Shown here piece by piece: positions 24,158 through 32,248 of a DNA stretch of 64,000 nt (positions within the stretch are counted from its first letter, which is position 1; every line of letters begins with the position of its first letter). A program made the position numbers and the translations under genes. This DNA is from JAMXLJ01 sp036558745. GTDB taxonomy: Bacteria; Actinomycetota; Acidimicrobiia; IMCC26256; JAMXLJ01. The DNA lies in NCBI GenBank assembly GCA_036558745.1, contig DATBEZ010000038.1:1-64000 (forward strand), in the 5' to 3' direction. The notes under the pieces are model-generated. The model was not told where the DNA came from. It made no database searches and was given only the letters and a program-made list of their open reading frames with translations.

Positions 24158-25755
24158 TCGGAGGGATACGGGAGCGCGACCGCGGCTCGGGTGCCCAGCT
24201 CGAACGCGTGCATGGGCGGGTCGATCCCGCCGAACACCACCCAGCGTCCCGACGGCGACCAGGTCGCGTACCCGTACGCCTCGCCGATGTCCACGCTCGC
24301 ATCCGGGACCGGTTGCACCTGCCCGGTCGCGACGTCGACGAGGACGAGGGTGGCGGTCCCACCGCCACGGCTCGCCGACACGAACGCCGCGAGCCGGCTG
24401 CCGTCGGGCGAGAACGCACCGCCGTAGAGGAACCCAGTGCCGGGCGTCGGCGCCACGATCCGACGCCGCGCACCCATGACGCTGTCGCCGAGCACGAGCG
24501 CGCACGGGGGCGCGCCGCTCGCGGGGCAGTCGACCCACGCGACACGGCTCGTGCGCGCGCCGCCGGGCCGGAACGTGTCGATCGGATGCCAGACCGTGCC
24601 GAGCCGCGTCACCCGTCCCGAGCCGGTGTCCCAACGGGCCAGCGTGGTCTCGATCGCGTCGCCGTCGGTCTCGACGAGCACGCCGTCGGCGACCGCGAGC
24701 GGCGGATCGGTCAGCCGGTAGCCGGCCGGGATGCGCCAGGGGCCCGCGACGCGTCCGCGTGTCGCGCGCCACCGCTCGACGCGATCCCCGACCTGCACGT
24801 AGAAGAGTCCGGGCGTCGTCGCGGGGAAGACGTCGCTCCCGGTGCCGACCGCACGCAGCCGTGTGGTCCCCGGATCGAGCCGGTACACCGTGCCGTTCTG
24901 CGCGGTGTAGGCGTACTCGCCGACCCTGATCACCGGACACGTCGTGCACCAGTCGCCGGCCGCGGACCCATCGGACGGCGAGCCGGAAGACCCACCTGAC
25001 GCGCCGCCGGTCACGGCGTAGGGATCCGCGACCGTGAGCCCGGCCGGAGCGATCCACGCGAGGGAGGCGTCGACCGCCGGCGCGCGTCGCGGGTCGAAGC
25101 GCAGCGAGTCGAGCAGCGAGTCCGCCTCTCGCTCCCGTTCGGGCGACGCGTCGCGTCCCGACACCACCGCGGCGGAGAACTCCCGACCCTGGTCCTGGAA
25201 CGCGCCCCAGAGGATGCGCTCGCCGCGCGCTGCCACGCGGGGGCAGTCGGCCATCGGCTTCAGCACGGTCCCGTCGCCGAGATGCGCCGGTCGTGGTGGC
25301 GCGCTCGGGTTGGAGGTGGCGCGCTCCAGCACCCACACGAACACGTCCGTGGGACGCATCGCGCGCACGACGCTCTCGGGCAGCTGGTTGTCGCACGCGA
25401 CGTCGGACGACTGCGACACCGGGAGCGGGAACGTGCCCGCGGCGAGGATCTCGTGGGGATCGGTGAGGCCGGACAGCACCCGGTCCGCGCGCCGCCAGCC
25501 CGGGGGGATCGTGACGCTGAAGCCGGCGGCGCGCGCGACCGGGTGCTCGGTGGTGCGGACGTCGCGGGATGGCGCGGTGCGCGACGCGGTCCACGCGGCC
25601 GCCGCGCCCGCGCCCAACACCAGCGCGACGACGGCGGCCGTGACCCTGCGCCGCCGGCGGAGCCCACGTCCGCTCGTGAACGCAACGGCCACGTCGAAGG
25701 GTGCCGACGGCGTCACCGCCGCGTCGCGCAACAGGGTGCGGAGGTCAGTCGACAT
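24127..25755 (-). CDS. Membrane-anchored beta-propeller-like protein, putative anti-sigma partner
   Basis: This 542-residue protein has a 36-residue cytoplasmic N-terminus ending in an RRRRR stop, one membrane helix (about 38-58) and a large outer domain whose second half contains WD/TolB-like repeats (FSPDGSRLAAFV, WSPSGRWVVFGG). Paired Cys occur in WCTTCPV. There is no HxxxCxxC zinc anti-sigma motif. Its ATG at 25755 lies inside the end of the ECF sigma gene (11-nt overlap). That arrangement is typical of a sigma and its regulator, so I infer that it holds or senses for the sigma factor. The ligand of the outer domain is unknown. Confidence 0.72.
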   Translation of the reverse strand: MSTDLRTLLRDAAVTPSAPFDVAVAFTSGRGLRRRRRVTAAVVALVLGAGAAAAWTASRTAPSRDVRTTEHPVARAAGFSVTIPPGWRRADRVLSGLTDPHEILAAGTFPLPVSQSSDVACDNQLPESVVRAMRPTDVFVWVLERATSNPSAPPRPAHLGDGTVLKPMADCPRVAARGERILWGAFQDQGREFSAAVVSGRDASPEREREADSLLDSLRFDPRRAPAVDASLAWIAPAGLTVADPYAVTGGASGGSSGSPSDGSAAGDWCTTCPVIRVGEYAYTAQNGTVYRLDPGTTRLRAVGTGSDVFPATTPGLFYVQVGDRVERWRATRGRVAGPWRIPAGYRLTDPPLAVADGVLVETDGDAIETTLARWDTGSGRVTRLGTVWHPIDTFRPGGARTSRVAWVDCPASGAPPCALVLGDSVMGARRRIVAPTPGTGFLYGGAFSPDGSRLAAFVSASRGGGTATLVLVDVATGQVQPVPDASVDIGEAYGYATWSPSGRWVVFGGIDPPMHAFELGTRAAVALPYPSDYSVAALPAR

Positions 25756-26302
25756 CGACCACCTCCGCGAGATCGGGCTCGTGCTCGTCGACGAGGCCCG
25801 ATCGGCGCAGCCGCTCGATCCCGCGGTGGGTCAACGTCTTGACCGTGCCCTCCGGACAGCGCATGAGCGCGGCCACGTCGTGGATCGAGAAGTCGGCGAA
25901 GTATCGAAGGACCAAGACCTCGCGTTCGCGCTTCGGGAGCGCGGCGACCGCGTCGCGCACCGCGAGCTTGGTCGCCGGGTCGTGCGTCAACGACTCCGCG
26001 TCGGGACCGTGACGGGCCGCGGCGCGCCGTCCGGCCGCGCGCCTGCGGAAGTGCGAGTTCGCGAGGTTGATCGCGACCCTGTAGGTCCACGCGGACGGCG
26101 AGTCCTTCTGCCGCACCGAGGCCCAGTGCGCGCAGGCGCGTGCCAGGGCTTCCTGGGCCAGTTCCTGGGCCAGGTCACGCTCGCCGCAGTAGAGGCTCAG
26201 CGCGCCGACGAGTCGGGGATACTCGGCCGCGCAGAAGCGGGCCAGGTCCGCCGGGACCTCCGGCTTCGCCCCCGACCGCCCGCGCCCCGCGTCGCGACCC
26301 AT
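25745..26302 (-). CDS. ECF-family RNA polymerase sigma factor
   Basis: This 185-residue sigma-70 protein of the SigE/SigM-like ECF group has region 2 containing RDLAQELAQEALARACAHW and WTYRVAINLANSHFRRR, and region 4 containing ALPKREREVLVLRYFADFSIHDVAALM followed by GTVKTLTHRGIERLR. The ATG at 26302 has GGAGGTG upstream, and a GTG at 26323 is an alternative. It is followed by a coupled membrane protein. A GAAACC-N16-CGTC pair upstream (26358-26333, minus strand) could be its own ECF-type promoter. Confidence 0.88.
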   Translation of the reverse strand: MGRDAGRGRSGAKPEVPADLARFCAAEYPRLVGALSLYCGERDLAQELAQEALARACAHWASVRQKDSPSAWTYRVAINLANSHFRRRAAGRRAAARHGPDAESLTHDPATKLAVRDAVAALPKREREVLVLRYFADFSIHDVAALMRCPEGTVKTLTHRGIERLRRSGLVDEHEPDLAEVVDVD

Positions 26303-26332
26303 GTCGCAGCCCACCTCCGTCACTGCGGTCGA

Positions 26333-26358
26333 GACGCACGACGCCCGTCGCAGGTTTC
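26333..26358 (-). promoter_or_regulatory. Putative ECF-type autoregulated promoter
   Basis: On the minus strand a GAAACC (26358-26353) is followed after 16 nt by CGTC (26336-26333), about 30 nt before the sigma-factor ATG. ECF promoters commonly have a GGAAC/GAAAC -35 and a CGTC/CGTT -10 at this spacing, and many ECF genes read their own promoter. This is motif reading only. Confidence 0.35.
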
Positions 26359-26448
26359 AACCGCGGGGCGGTCCCGGCCCGCGCCGGCCGCTCCGTGGGA
26401 ACGTATCGGCCCCGGCACGGCGGCGCCCGGGAGACGGAGAGGGACGGG

Positions 26449-27387
26449 ATGATGGCCGATGCGTTCGACGCAGCCTGGTTCGCGGACACGTTCGACGCGG
26501 TGAGGAACTGGGGCCGCTGGGGTGCCGACGACGAACGGGGCGCGCTGAACCTGCTCACCGCGGAGCGCACGGCCGCGGCCGCGGCACTGGTCCGGACCGG
26601 CGACACCGTGAGCTGCGCCCTCGACCTCGAGACGGTCCCCGCCGCCGACAACCCGTTCCCCGCGGACCACCACATGCTCACGGCCGGCGACGCGCGGGGC
26701 GAGAACCCGCTGCCGGGCTTCGAGCAGTCGACCGACTACTTCGGCGTCGCGTGCCACGGGATGGCGGTGTCGCACATCGACGCGCTGTGCCACATCTTCG
26801 TCGACGGCCACATGTACAACGGCGTGCCCGCGCACGAGGTCCGCAGCACCGGCGCACGACGCAACTCGTTGCGCGCCCTCAACGGTGGGATCTGCGGTCG
26901 CGGCGTGCTCCTCGACGTTCCCCGCGTACGCGGTCGCGACTGGATCGAGCCCGGGGACCGGATCACACCGGACGACTTGGAGGCGGCCGAGCGTGAGCAC
27001 GGCGTGACCGTGGAACCGGGTGACGTGCTGCTGATCGCGACCGGGCGCGCGCGATGGCGTCGCGCCGAAGGGCCGGGCATCATCACCAAGGGGCTGGCCG
27101 GTCTCCACCCGACGTGCATCCCGTGGCTGCGCGAGCGCGACGTCGCGGTGCTCGGAAGCGACGCGATCTCCGATGCGTTCGGCGCGGGCATGGTGGCGAA
27201 CTGGCCCATGCCCATCCACCAGTGCCTCATCGCGGCGATGGGCGTGCACCTGCTCGACAACCTCGACCTCGCCACGCTGGGCGACGCGTGCGCGGGCCAC
27301 GAGCGGTGGTCGTTCCTCCTCACGATCGCGCCGCTGCGCATCCCGCGCGCAACCGGATGCCCCGTGAACCCGATCGCGGTGTTCTGA
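26449..27387 (+). CDS. Cyclase family protein (kynurenine formamidase-like)
   Basis: This 312-residue metal-dependent hydrolase of the putative-cyclase family, which includes kynurenine formamidases and isatin hydrolases, has a metal-binding motif near residue 103 reading CHGMAVSHIDALCH, in place of the common HxGTHxD pattern. GDVLLIATG and LHPTCIPWLRERDVAVLGSDA are also typical. Two ATGs in tandem (26449, 26452) follow GGAGAGGGA. It is divergent from the sigma gene and convergent with a PfkB kinase, with 6 nt between the stops. Confidence 0.82.
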   Translation: MMADAFDAAWFADTFDAVRNWGRWGADDERGALNLLTAERTAAAAALVRTGDTVSCALDLETVPAADNPFPADHHMLTAGDARGENPLPGFEQSTDYFGVACHGMAVSHIDALCHIFVDGHMYNGVPAHEVRSTGARRNSLRALNGGICGRGVLLDVPRVRGRDWIEPGDRITPDDLEAAEREHGVTVEPGDVLLIATGRARWRRAEGPGIITKGLAGLHPTCIPWLRERDVAVLGSDAISDAFGAGMVANWPMPIHQCLIAAMGVHLLDNLDLATLGDACAGHERWSFLLTIAPLRIPRATGCPVNPIAVF

Positions 27388-27393
27388 CCGAGC

Positions 27394-28326
27394 TCAGGGA
27401 CGTCCTCGGCCCAGGTGCGCGTCGAAACGCGCGGCGACGCCGGCATCGAGCGCGCCCAGCGGATCGTCGGCCCCGACCGCGACACCGGCCACCCACGCCG
27501 CGCGCTCCAGGACTTCGACGAAGGCGGTGTCCGCCGCGGGGACACCGCGGCGGGCGAGCACGACAGCGGCGGCACCGTGGAACACGTCACCCGCGCCGTT
27601 CGTGTTGCGCGCGACGACGGGCTCGAGCGGGATCTCACCAGTACCATCGGGGCCCGCCCACACGATCGGCGCGGGGCCGCGAGTCACCGCGATCCAGCGC
27701 ACGCCGAGGCCACGCACGAGCCCGACGGCCGCGTCGACACCGCCGACGTCGCGCGCGAACGGCTCCCCCGCGACCACGACGTCGGCACGCGCGAGCAATG
27801 GCGTGAGCTCCTCGCGCCAGCTCCCCGCATCGGCGAGCACGGGCACACCCGAGGCTCTCGCGGCGACGGCGGCCCGGTACGCGACCTCGGGGTAGTGCCC
27901 GTCGAGCAGCACGCAGCCCGCGCCGTTGACCGCCGCGGTCACGCGCGCGTCGACGTCGGCGGTCAGCGCGGGCGCGCGGTCGATCGCGGACACCACGGCC
28001 CGCGTCCCGCCGTCGCGAGCGAGCACGACGCTCGCCACCACGGGTGCGTGGGGACGCCCGACCGCGCGAAGGTCGACGCCTCCCGCCTGCAGTCGGGTCG
28101 TGATCCACGCGTCGACCGGCGACTCGCCCAGGCACGTGAGCAGGGTCGATGCCGCGCCGAGCCGGCGCGCGGTGAGCGCGGCGCGTGCTGCCGGTCCGCC
28201 CGGACGCAGCTCGACCCCGCGGGCACGGACCTTCTCGTCCGCGGCGGGCGCGTGTCCGACGTCATACTCGCAGTCCATCGTCGCAAGGCCACACGCCGTC
28301 ACGGCCCTTCGGTCATCGACCATCAT
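27394..28326 (-). CDS. PfkB-family carbohydrate kinase
   Basis: This 310-residue ribokinase-fold sugar or nucleoside kinase has the first signature region RPGGPAARAALTARRLG near residue 42. The second signature, normally DTxGAGD, reads NTNGAGDVFHGA near 240, keeping the catalytic Asp of GAGD. VLLDGHYPEVA and VVAGEPFARD are usual inner segments. The substrate is not predictable; sulfofructose, ribose-like or fructose 6-phosphate kinases all share this fold. Tandem ATGs occur at 28326/28323. It stands alone. Confidence 0.82.
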   Translation of the reverse strand: MMVDDRRAVTACGLATMDCEYDVGHAPAADEKVRARGVELRPGGPAARAALTARRLGAASTLLTCLGESPVDAWITTRLQAGGVDLRAVGRPHAPVVASVVLARDGGTRAVVSAIDRAPALTADVDARVTAAVNGAGCVLLDGHYPEVAYRAAVAARASGVPVLADAGSWREELTPLLARADVVVAGEPFARDVGGVDAAVGLVRGLGVRWIAVTRGPAPIVWAGPDGTGEIPLEPVVARNTNGAGDVFHGAAAVVLARRGVPAADTAFVEVLERAAWVAGVAVGADDPLGALDAGVAARFDAHLGRGRP

Positions 28327-28394
28327 GTCGGCCTCAAGGTAGGCGGGAAGCAGGCATCCGGTCGCGACGGCGCGCCGGCGGGGGGTGGGCGAAC

Positions 28395-29621
28395 GTGGGG
28401 AACGGGCGGCGCACGGTGCGGACCGTCGCGGTCGCGATCGTCGCCGCGGCGATCACCCTCGCCGGGTGCGGCAGCGTTTCGTCGCACAGCGCATCCTCGT
28501 CGACCACGACCGTTCCCGCGCTGCTGCGCGACGTCCCGCAACCGATCGTCACCATCGCGTACCTGCTCCAGGACGAGCTCACCCATCTGGGCTACAAGGT
28601 CGGTCGTCTGGACGCCGGCTTCACGACGCGCGCGACGAACGCGCTCGAGCAGTTCCAACGGTCGAAGGGCCTGCCCGCAACCGGCGCGTTCGACCAGGCC
28701 ACCGCCGTCGCGCTGCGCAGCGCCACCGGACGTCACGCACCGACGATCGTGCGCAGCGTGCAGTCGGTGCTGACCGAGCTCGGGCTCTACCACAGCGCGA
28801 TCGACGGCAACTACGGGTCCGAGACGACGGCCGCGGTCACGACGCTGCAGCGCCGCGCCGGCCTGCATCAGCACGTCGGTCTGGTCGACGCGGCGACGCT
28901 CGTCGCGATGGTCGACGAGTGGCGAGCGAAGAAGCTGCCCGCGCCGAACCCACCGCCGCCGCCCAATGAGTCCGGTGTCCTCCAGCCCGGCGACACGGGC
29001 GCGGCGGTCGCGTCGGTCCAGCACCGGCTCGCCGCGCTCGGCTACCGGCCCGGTGACCCCGACGGCGACTTCGGCGCCGAGACCGAGAGCGCGGTCGTCG
29101 CGTTCGAGAAGCACGAGGGACTCGCGCGCGACGGCGCGGTCGGCTCGCAGGTCCGGGCCCGGCTCGCGCACCCACGCGGAGCGGGACCGCGGTCGATGTC
29201 GCCGCAGCCCCACATCGAGGTCGACCTCGACCGGCAGATCGCGTTCGTCGTGCTCCCGGGCGCGCCGGTCACGATCCTCGACGTGTCGACCGGCAGCGGC
29301 CAGACCTACACCGACCCGGGGTCGAACCAGGAGCAGGTCGCGTACACGCCGACAGGCACGTACTCGGTGTACCGCGAGATCGACGCGCCGGTGATCGCGC
29401 CGCTCGGCACGCTCTACGAGCCGCTGTACTTCCTCGAGGGCTGGGCCATGCACGGCGAGTCGGTCGTGCCGCCGTACCCGGGCAGCCACGGGTGCGTGCG
29501 CACACACGACTGGGACCAGGACTGGCTGTTCCCGCAGATCCCGGTCGGGACGCCGATCACGATCTCCGGCACCAACCCCGGCGGCGTGAGCCGTCCGGCG
29601 AACGCGGGCGCCGGCTACTGA
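28395..29621 (+). CDS. Lipoprotein L,D-transpeptidase with peptidoglycan-binding repeats
   Basis: This exported lipoprotein of about 408 residues has lipobox TLAGC (Cys near 25). It has three PG_binding_1-like modules (about 55-95, 100-145 and 200-250; e.g. LQDELTHLGYKVGRLDAGF and VQHRLAALGYRPGDPDGDFG) separated by a Pro-rich linker. A YkuD L,D-transpeptidase domain follows (about 265-395) with the catalytic HG...SHGCVRTHDWD (Cys near 366). It likely makes 3-3 cross-links in peptidoglycan. The GTG at 28395 follows a G-rich run; a GTG at 28416 is an alternative. Its end overlaps a convergent gene by 7 nt. Confidence 0.87.
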   Translation: MGNGRRTVRTVAVAIVAAAITLAGCGSVSSHSASSSTTTVPALLRDVPQPIVTIAYLLQDELTHLGYKVGRLDAGFTTRATNALEQFQRSKGLPATGAFDQATAVALRSATGRHAPTIVRSVQSVLTELGLYHSAIDGNYGSETTAAVTTLQRRAGLHQHVGLVDAATLVAMVDEWRAKKLPAPNPPPPPNESGVLQPGDTGAAVASVQHRLAALGYRPGDPDGDFGAETESAVVAFEKHEGLARDGAVGSQVRARLAHPRGAGPRSMSPQPHIEVDLDRQIAFVVLPGAPVTILDVSTGSGQTYTDPGSNQEQVAYTPTGTYSVYREIDAPVIAPLGTLYEPLYFLEGWAMHGESVVPPYPGSHGCVRTHDWDQDWLFPQIPVGTPITISGTNPGGVSRPANAGAGY

Positions 29622-29983
29622 CCGTCGCCGTCGCGCGGCGCGAGCGGTGTGCCGAAGCGGATGATGTTGCCGTCGGGATCGACGACCGCACCCTCGCGCT
29701 GGCCCCACGAGGTGTCCTCGGGACCGTGGACCTCGGCACGTGCGGCCCTCCACGCAGCGGCGAGCGCGTCCGGGTCGTCGACCCACACGTACGCGCTCGC
29801 GTGGCCATGGTCGTCGAAGCGCTCGACGACGCCGAGGTGGAGCTCGACCTCGCCCGCGACCGCGTACCCGTAGCCGCCGCCGTCGTACCGGCGCGTCGAG
29901 AACCCGAGCCGGTCGTAGTGGGCCAGCGCGACGTCGAGGTCGCGCACCGGGAAGATCGGCGCGACACGCTGCAGCTGGATCAC
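29615..29983 (-). CDS. Glyoxalase/bleomycin-resistance fold protein
   Basis: This VOC-superfamily protein of about 122 residues begins LQRVAPIFPVRDLDVALAHY and ends with VVDPDGNIIRFG, both standard. Conserved metal positions include His in VELHLGVV. It resembles the bleomycin-binding and dioxygenase-like group; substrate unknown. GTG at 29983 is chosen because the family start is close; GTG at 29992 is an alternative. Confidence 0.78.
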   Translation of the reverse strand: MIQLQRVAPIFPVRDLDVALAHYDRLGFSTRRYDGGGYGYAVAGEVELHLGVVERFDDHGHASAYVWVDDPDALAAAWRAARAEVHGPEDTSWGQREGAVVDPDGNIIRFGTPLAPRDGDGQ

Positions 29984-29993
29984 GCGCCGCACG

Positions 29994-30158
29994 CTACCGG
30001 CCGGTCGTGCCGTCGAGCAGCTCCCGGGTGATGTCCATGTGACCGACGTGGCGCGCGGTCTCCTCGATCATGTGGGTCACGACCCATCGCAGCGTCGTGG
30101 GCCGGATCTCGGTCACGAGCCGACGGTGCCAACTGGGCAGCGACGCGGTCAAGCCCAT
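29994..30158 (-). pseudogene. C-terminal remnant of a DinB/DUF664-family protein
   Basis: About 45 residues ending TRELLDGTTGR, with LRWVVTHMIEETARHVGHMDI before it, match the C-terminus of DUF664 (DinB-like, mycothiol-dependent) proteins, which are usually about 170 residues. The N-terminal three quarters are gone; the frame upstream is unrelated and lies opposite a methyltransferase gene. It is a decayed or truncated gene, although a short product from an ATG at 30158 cannot be excluded. Confidence 0.65.
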
Positions 30159-30215
30159 CGCCGATCGAGGAAAGGACGCGGCCGGCGACACGGACGCGGG
30201 ACCAGACTCGAGGGC

Positions 30216-30866
30216 ATGGCGGACGACCGCTCGGAGGTGGTGCGGCGCGGCTACGACCGCATCGCGGCCGACTACCTCGCCGCACGCGTCGCCGGCGGCG
30301 ACATCGACGCGCTCGACGACCTCCTGGCCCGCCTCCCGCCGGGTGCACGGATGCTCGACGCGGGATCCGGAGCGGGCGTGCCGGTGACGCAGCGCATCAT
30401 CGATGGCGGGATGTCGGCCTGCGCGCTCGACTTCTCGAACGCGCAGCTGCGACTGGCGCGCCGCCACGTCCCGAGGGCGGCGCTCGTCCAGGCCGACCTG
30501 GTCGCACTGCCCTTCGCGTCGGGCTCGTTCGACGCGGTGGTCTCGTTCTACGCGGTCATCCACGTCGACCGGGCGCTGCACGCGCACGTGTTCGGCGAGG
30601 TCGCCCGGGTGCTGCGACCCGGCGGCCACGCGCTCCTGTGCCTCGGGTCCCGCGACGTCCCGGCCGACGACGATCCGGAGAGCTGGCTCGGCGTCCCGAT
30701 GTTCTGGAGCCACTTCGACCGGGAGACCAACCTGCGGCTGGTGGGCGAGGCCGGTCTGGCGGTCCTCGCCGCGAGTCACGTCGCCGACCCGATGGACCAC
30801 GGCGGGCACACGTTCGTGCTGGCGCGGCGCCCGCCTGTGGGCACGAATCGGGACCTTGTTCCGTAA
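30216..30866 (+). CDS. SAM-dependent methyltransferase (class I)
   Basis: This 216-residue Methyltransf_11/25-type enzyme has motif I MLDAGSGAGVPVT near 47, the Asp after strand 2 in CALDFS, and the post-motif VLRPGGHALLCLG near 130. The start MADDRSEVVRRGYDRIAADY is a common opening for this group, and the ATG at 30216 has GAGG upstream. Substrate unknown. The insertion or expansion of this gene coincides with loss of the neighbouring DinB gene's 5' part. Confidence 0.82.
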   Translation: MADDRSEVVRRGYDRIAADYLAARVAGGDIDALDDLLARLPPGARMLDAGSGAGVPVTQRIIDGGMSACALDFSNAQLRLARRHVPRAALVQADLVALPFASGSFDAVVSFYAVIHVDRALHAHVFGEVARVLRPGGHALLCLGSRDVPADDDPESWLGVPMFWSHFDRETNLRLVGEAGLAVLAASHVADPMDHGGHTFVLARRPPVGTNRDLVP

Positions 30867-30884
30867 CGTTGATTCGATTAAGCT
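30856..30884 (+). promoter_or_regulatory. Putative sigma-70-type promoter before crotonase/TetR pair
   Basis: TTGTTC (30856-30861) and TAAGCT (30879-30884) are spaced 17 nt apart in an AT-richer stretch that stands out in this GC-rich window, about 47 nt before the crotonase ATG. It overlaps the last codons of the methyltransferase. This is assigned by eye only. Confidence 0.4.
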
Positions 30885-30931
30885 CCGCGTTGTTCACCGA
30901 TGACCGCGGGCACAGGACACAAGGGGGCCGC

Positions 30932-31630
30932 ATGGGCGCGCTCGTCACCTACTCGCTCGACGACGGCGTGGCGACGATCGCCATGGACGACGGCAAGGTC
31001 AACGTGCTGTCGCTCGCGATGCAGTCGGAGCTCAACGCCGCGCTCGACCGGGCCGAGGCGGACCGCGCCGTCGTCGTGCTCGCGGGCCGCGACGGCGTGT
31101 TCTCCGCCGGCTTCGACCTGCCCGCACTCCGCGCCGGCGGCCCGGACGCGCTCGACATGCTCCAGGGCGGGTTCCTGCTCGCCGAGCGCCTGCTGTCGTT
31201 CCCGACGCCCGTCGTGATCGCGTGCACCGGTCACGCGATCGCGATGGCGGTGTTCCTGCTGCTCTCCGGCGACTACCGCATCGGCGCAGCCGGGCCTCAC
31301 AAGCTCACGGCGAACGAGGTCGCGATCGGCATGACCCTGCCGCGCGCGGCGATCGAGCTGTGCCGGCAACGGCTGACGCCCGCGGTGTTCAACCGCGCCG
31401 TCATCCTCGCCGAGGTCTTCTCCCCCGATGATGCGGTCGCGGGCGGCCTGCTCGACCGGGTCGCGCCCGCCGACGAGCTCCTCGACGTCGCGCGCACGAC
31501 TGCGAGCGCGCTGGCCAAGCTCGACCTGCGCGCGCATGCCGCGACCAAGCTGCGGGCGCGCGAACAGACCCTGCAGGCGCTTCGCGCCGCGATCGAAGCC
31601 GACGACGCGGACCTGCGCCCCCGCGCCTGA
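30932..31630 (+). CDS. Enoyl-CoA hydratase/isomerase family protein (short)
   Basis: This 232-residue crotonase-fold protein is a little shorter than usual. It contains MDDGKVNVLSLAMQSEL at the start, the oxyanion loop GRDGVFSAGFDLPAL and GHAIAMAVFLLLSGDYRI. A Glu is present in TANEVAIGMTLPR at the place expected for the first catalytic residue. It resembles the isomerase-like crotonases. The ATG at 30932 follows AAGGGGG. A TetR gene starts 6 nt after its stop, so the pair is one operon with likely autoregulation. Confidence 0.84.
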   Translation: MGALVTYSLDDGVATIAMDDGKVNVLSLAMQSELNAALDRAEADRAVVVLAGRDGVFSAGFDLPALRAGGPDALDMLQGGFLLAERLLSFPTPVVIACTGHAIAMAVFLLLSGDYRIGAAGPHKLTANEVAIGMTLPRAAIELCRQRLTPAVFNRAVILAEVFSPDDAVAGGLLDRVAPADELLDVARTTASALAKLDLRAHAATKLRAREQTLQALRAAIEADDADLRPRA

Positions 31631-31636
31631 CCTGCG

Positions 31637-32248
31637 ATGCCGAGAGCGAAGCAACGCACCCCCGAGCTGCGCGACCGCGTGCTCCAGGTGGCGGTCGCGA
31701 CGCTCGCGAGCGAAGGCGTGACGGGTTTCACCACGCGCCGGGTCGCGGAGGAGGCGGAGACGTCGACGCCCGCGGTCTACGAGCTGTTCGGCGACAAGGC
31801 CGGCCTCGTGCGCGAGGTGTTCTTCGAGGGCTTCCGCATGCTCGCCCGTCGCCTGGCCGAAGCCGAGGCGACCGACGACCCGAAGGCGGACCTCGTGCGC
31901 GTGGCCGATACGTTCCGCCGGTTCGTGCGCGAGAACCCGGTGCTGGCCGAGGTGATGTTCTCGCGTCCGATCGCCGACTTCGACCCCGGTCCCGACGAGC
32001 TGCGCGCGGGGAGCTCGGTGCGCGAGCTCGTCGTGACGCGTGTGCGGCGCGCGCTCGACGCAGACGTGCTGACCGGCGACGCGACCGACATCGCGCACGC
32101 GCTGGTCGCCCTCGCCCAGGGCCTCGCGGCCCAGGAGACCGCGGGCTGGCTGGGTACGTCGAAGGCGTCGATCGACCGCCGCTGGACGCTCGCGGTGCGG
32201 GCCATGCTCGACGGCCTCGCGCCCGCGCGTCGCCCGTCGATCAGGTGA
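31637..32248 (+). CDS. TetR-family transcriptional regulator
   Basis: This 203-residue regulator has the N-terminal helix-turn-helix GVTGFTTRRVAEEAETSTPAVYELFGDKAGLV (about 27-60), the classic TetR signature. The C-terminal domain is variable and its ligand is probably an acyl-CoA, given the preceding crotonase gene 6 nt upstream. It overlaps the convergent P450 by 8 nt. Confidence 0.88.
   Translation: MPRAKQRTPELRDRVLQVAVATLASEGVTGFTTRRVAEEAETSTPAVYELFGDKAGLVREVFFEGFRMLARRLAEAEATDDPKADLVRVADTFRRFVRENPVLAEVMFSRPIADFDPGPDELRAGSSVRELVVTRVRRALDADVLTGDATDIAHALVALAQGLAAQETAGWLGTSKASIDRRWTLAVRAMLDGLAPARRPSIR

Noticed and set aside
24628..24635. GTCCCAAC within the anti-sigma-like gene
   Set aside because: A single half-site inside coding sequence without a partner; treated as chance.
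21917..25594. 1225-codon minus-strand frame across the CocE and anti-sigma-like genes
   Set aside because: Low-complexity translation; the overlapping genes have clear catalytic motifs and coupled starts.
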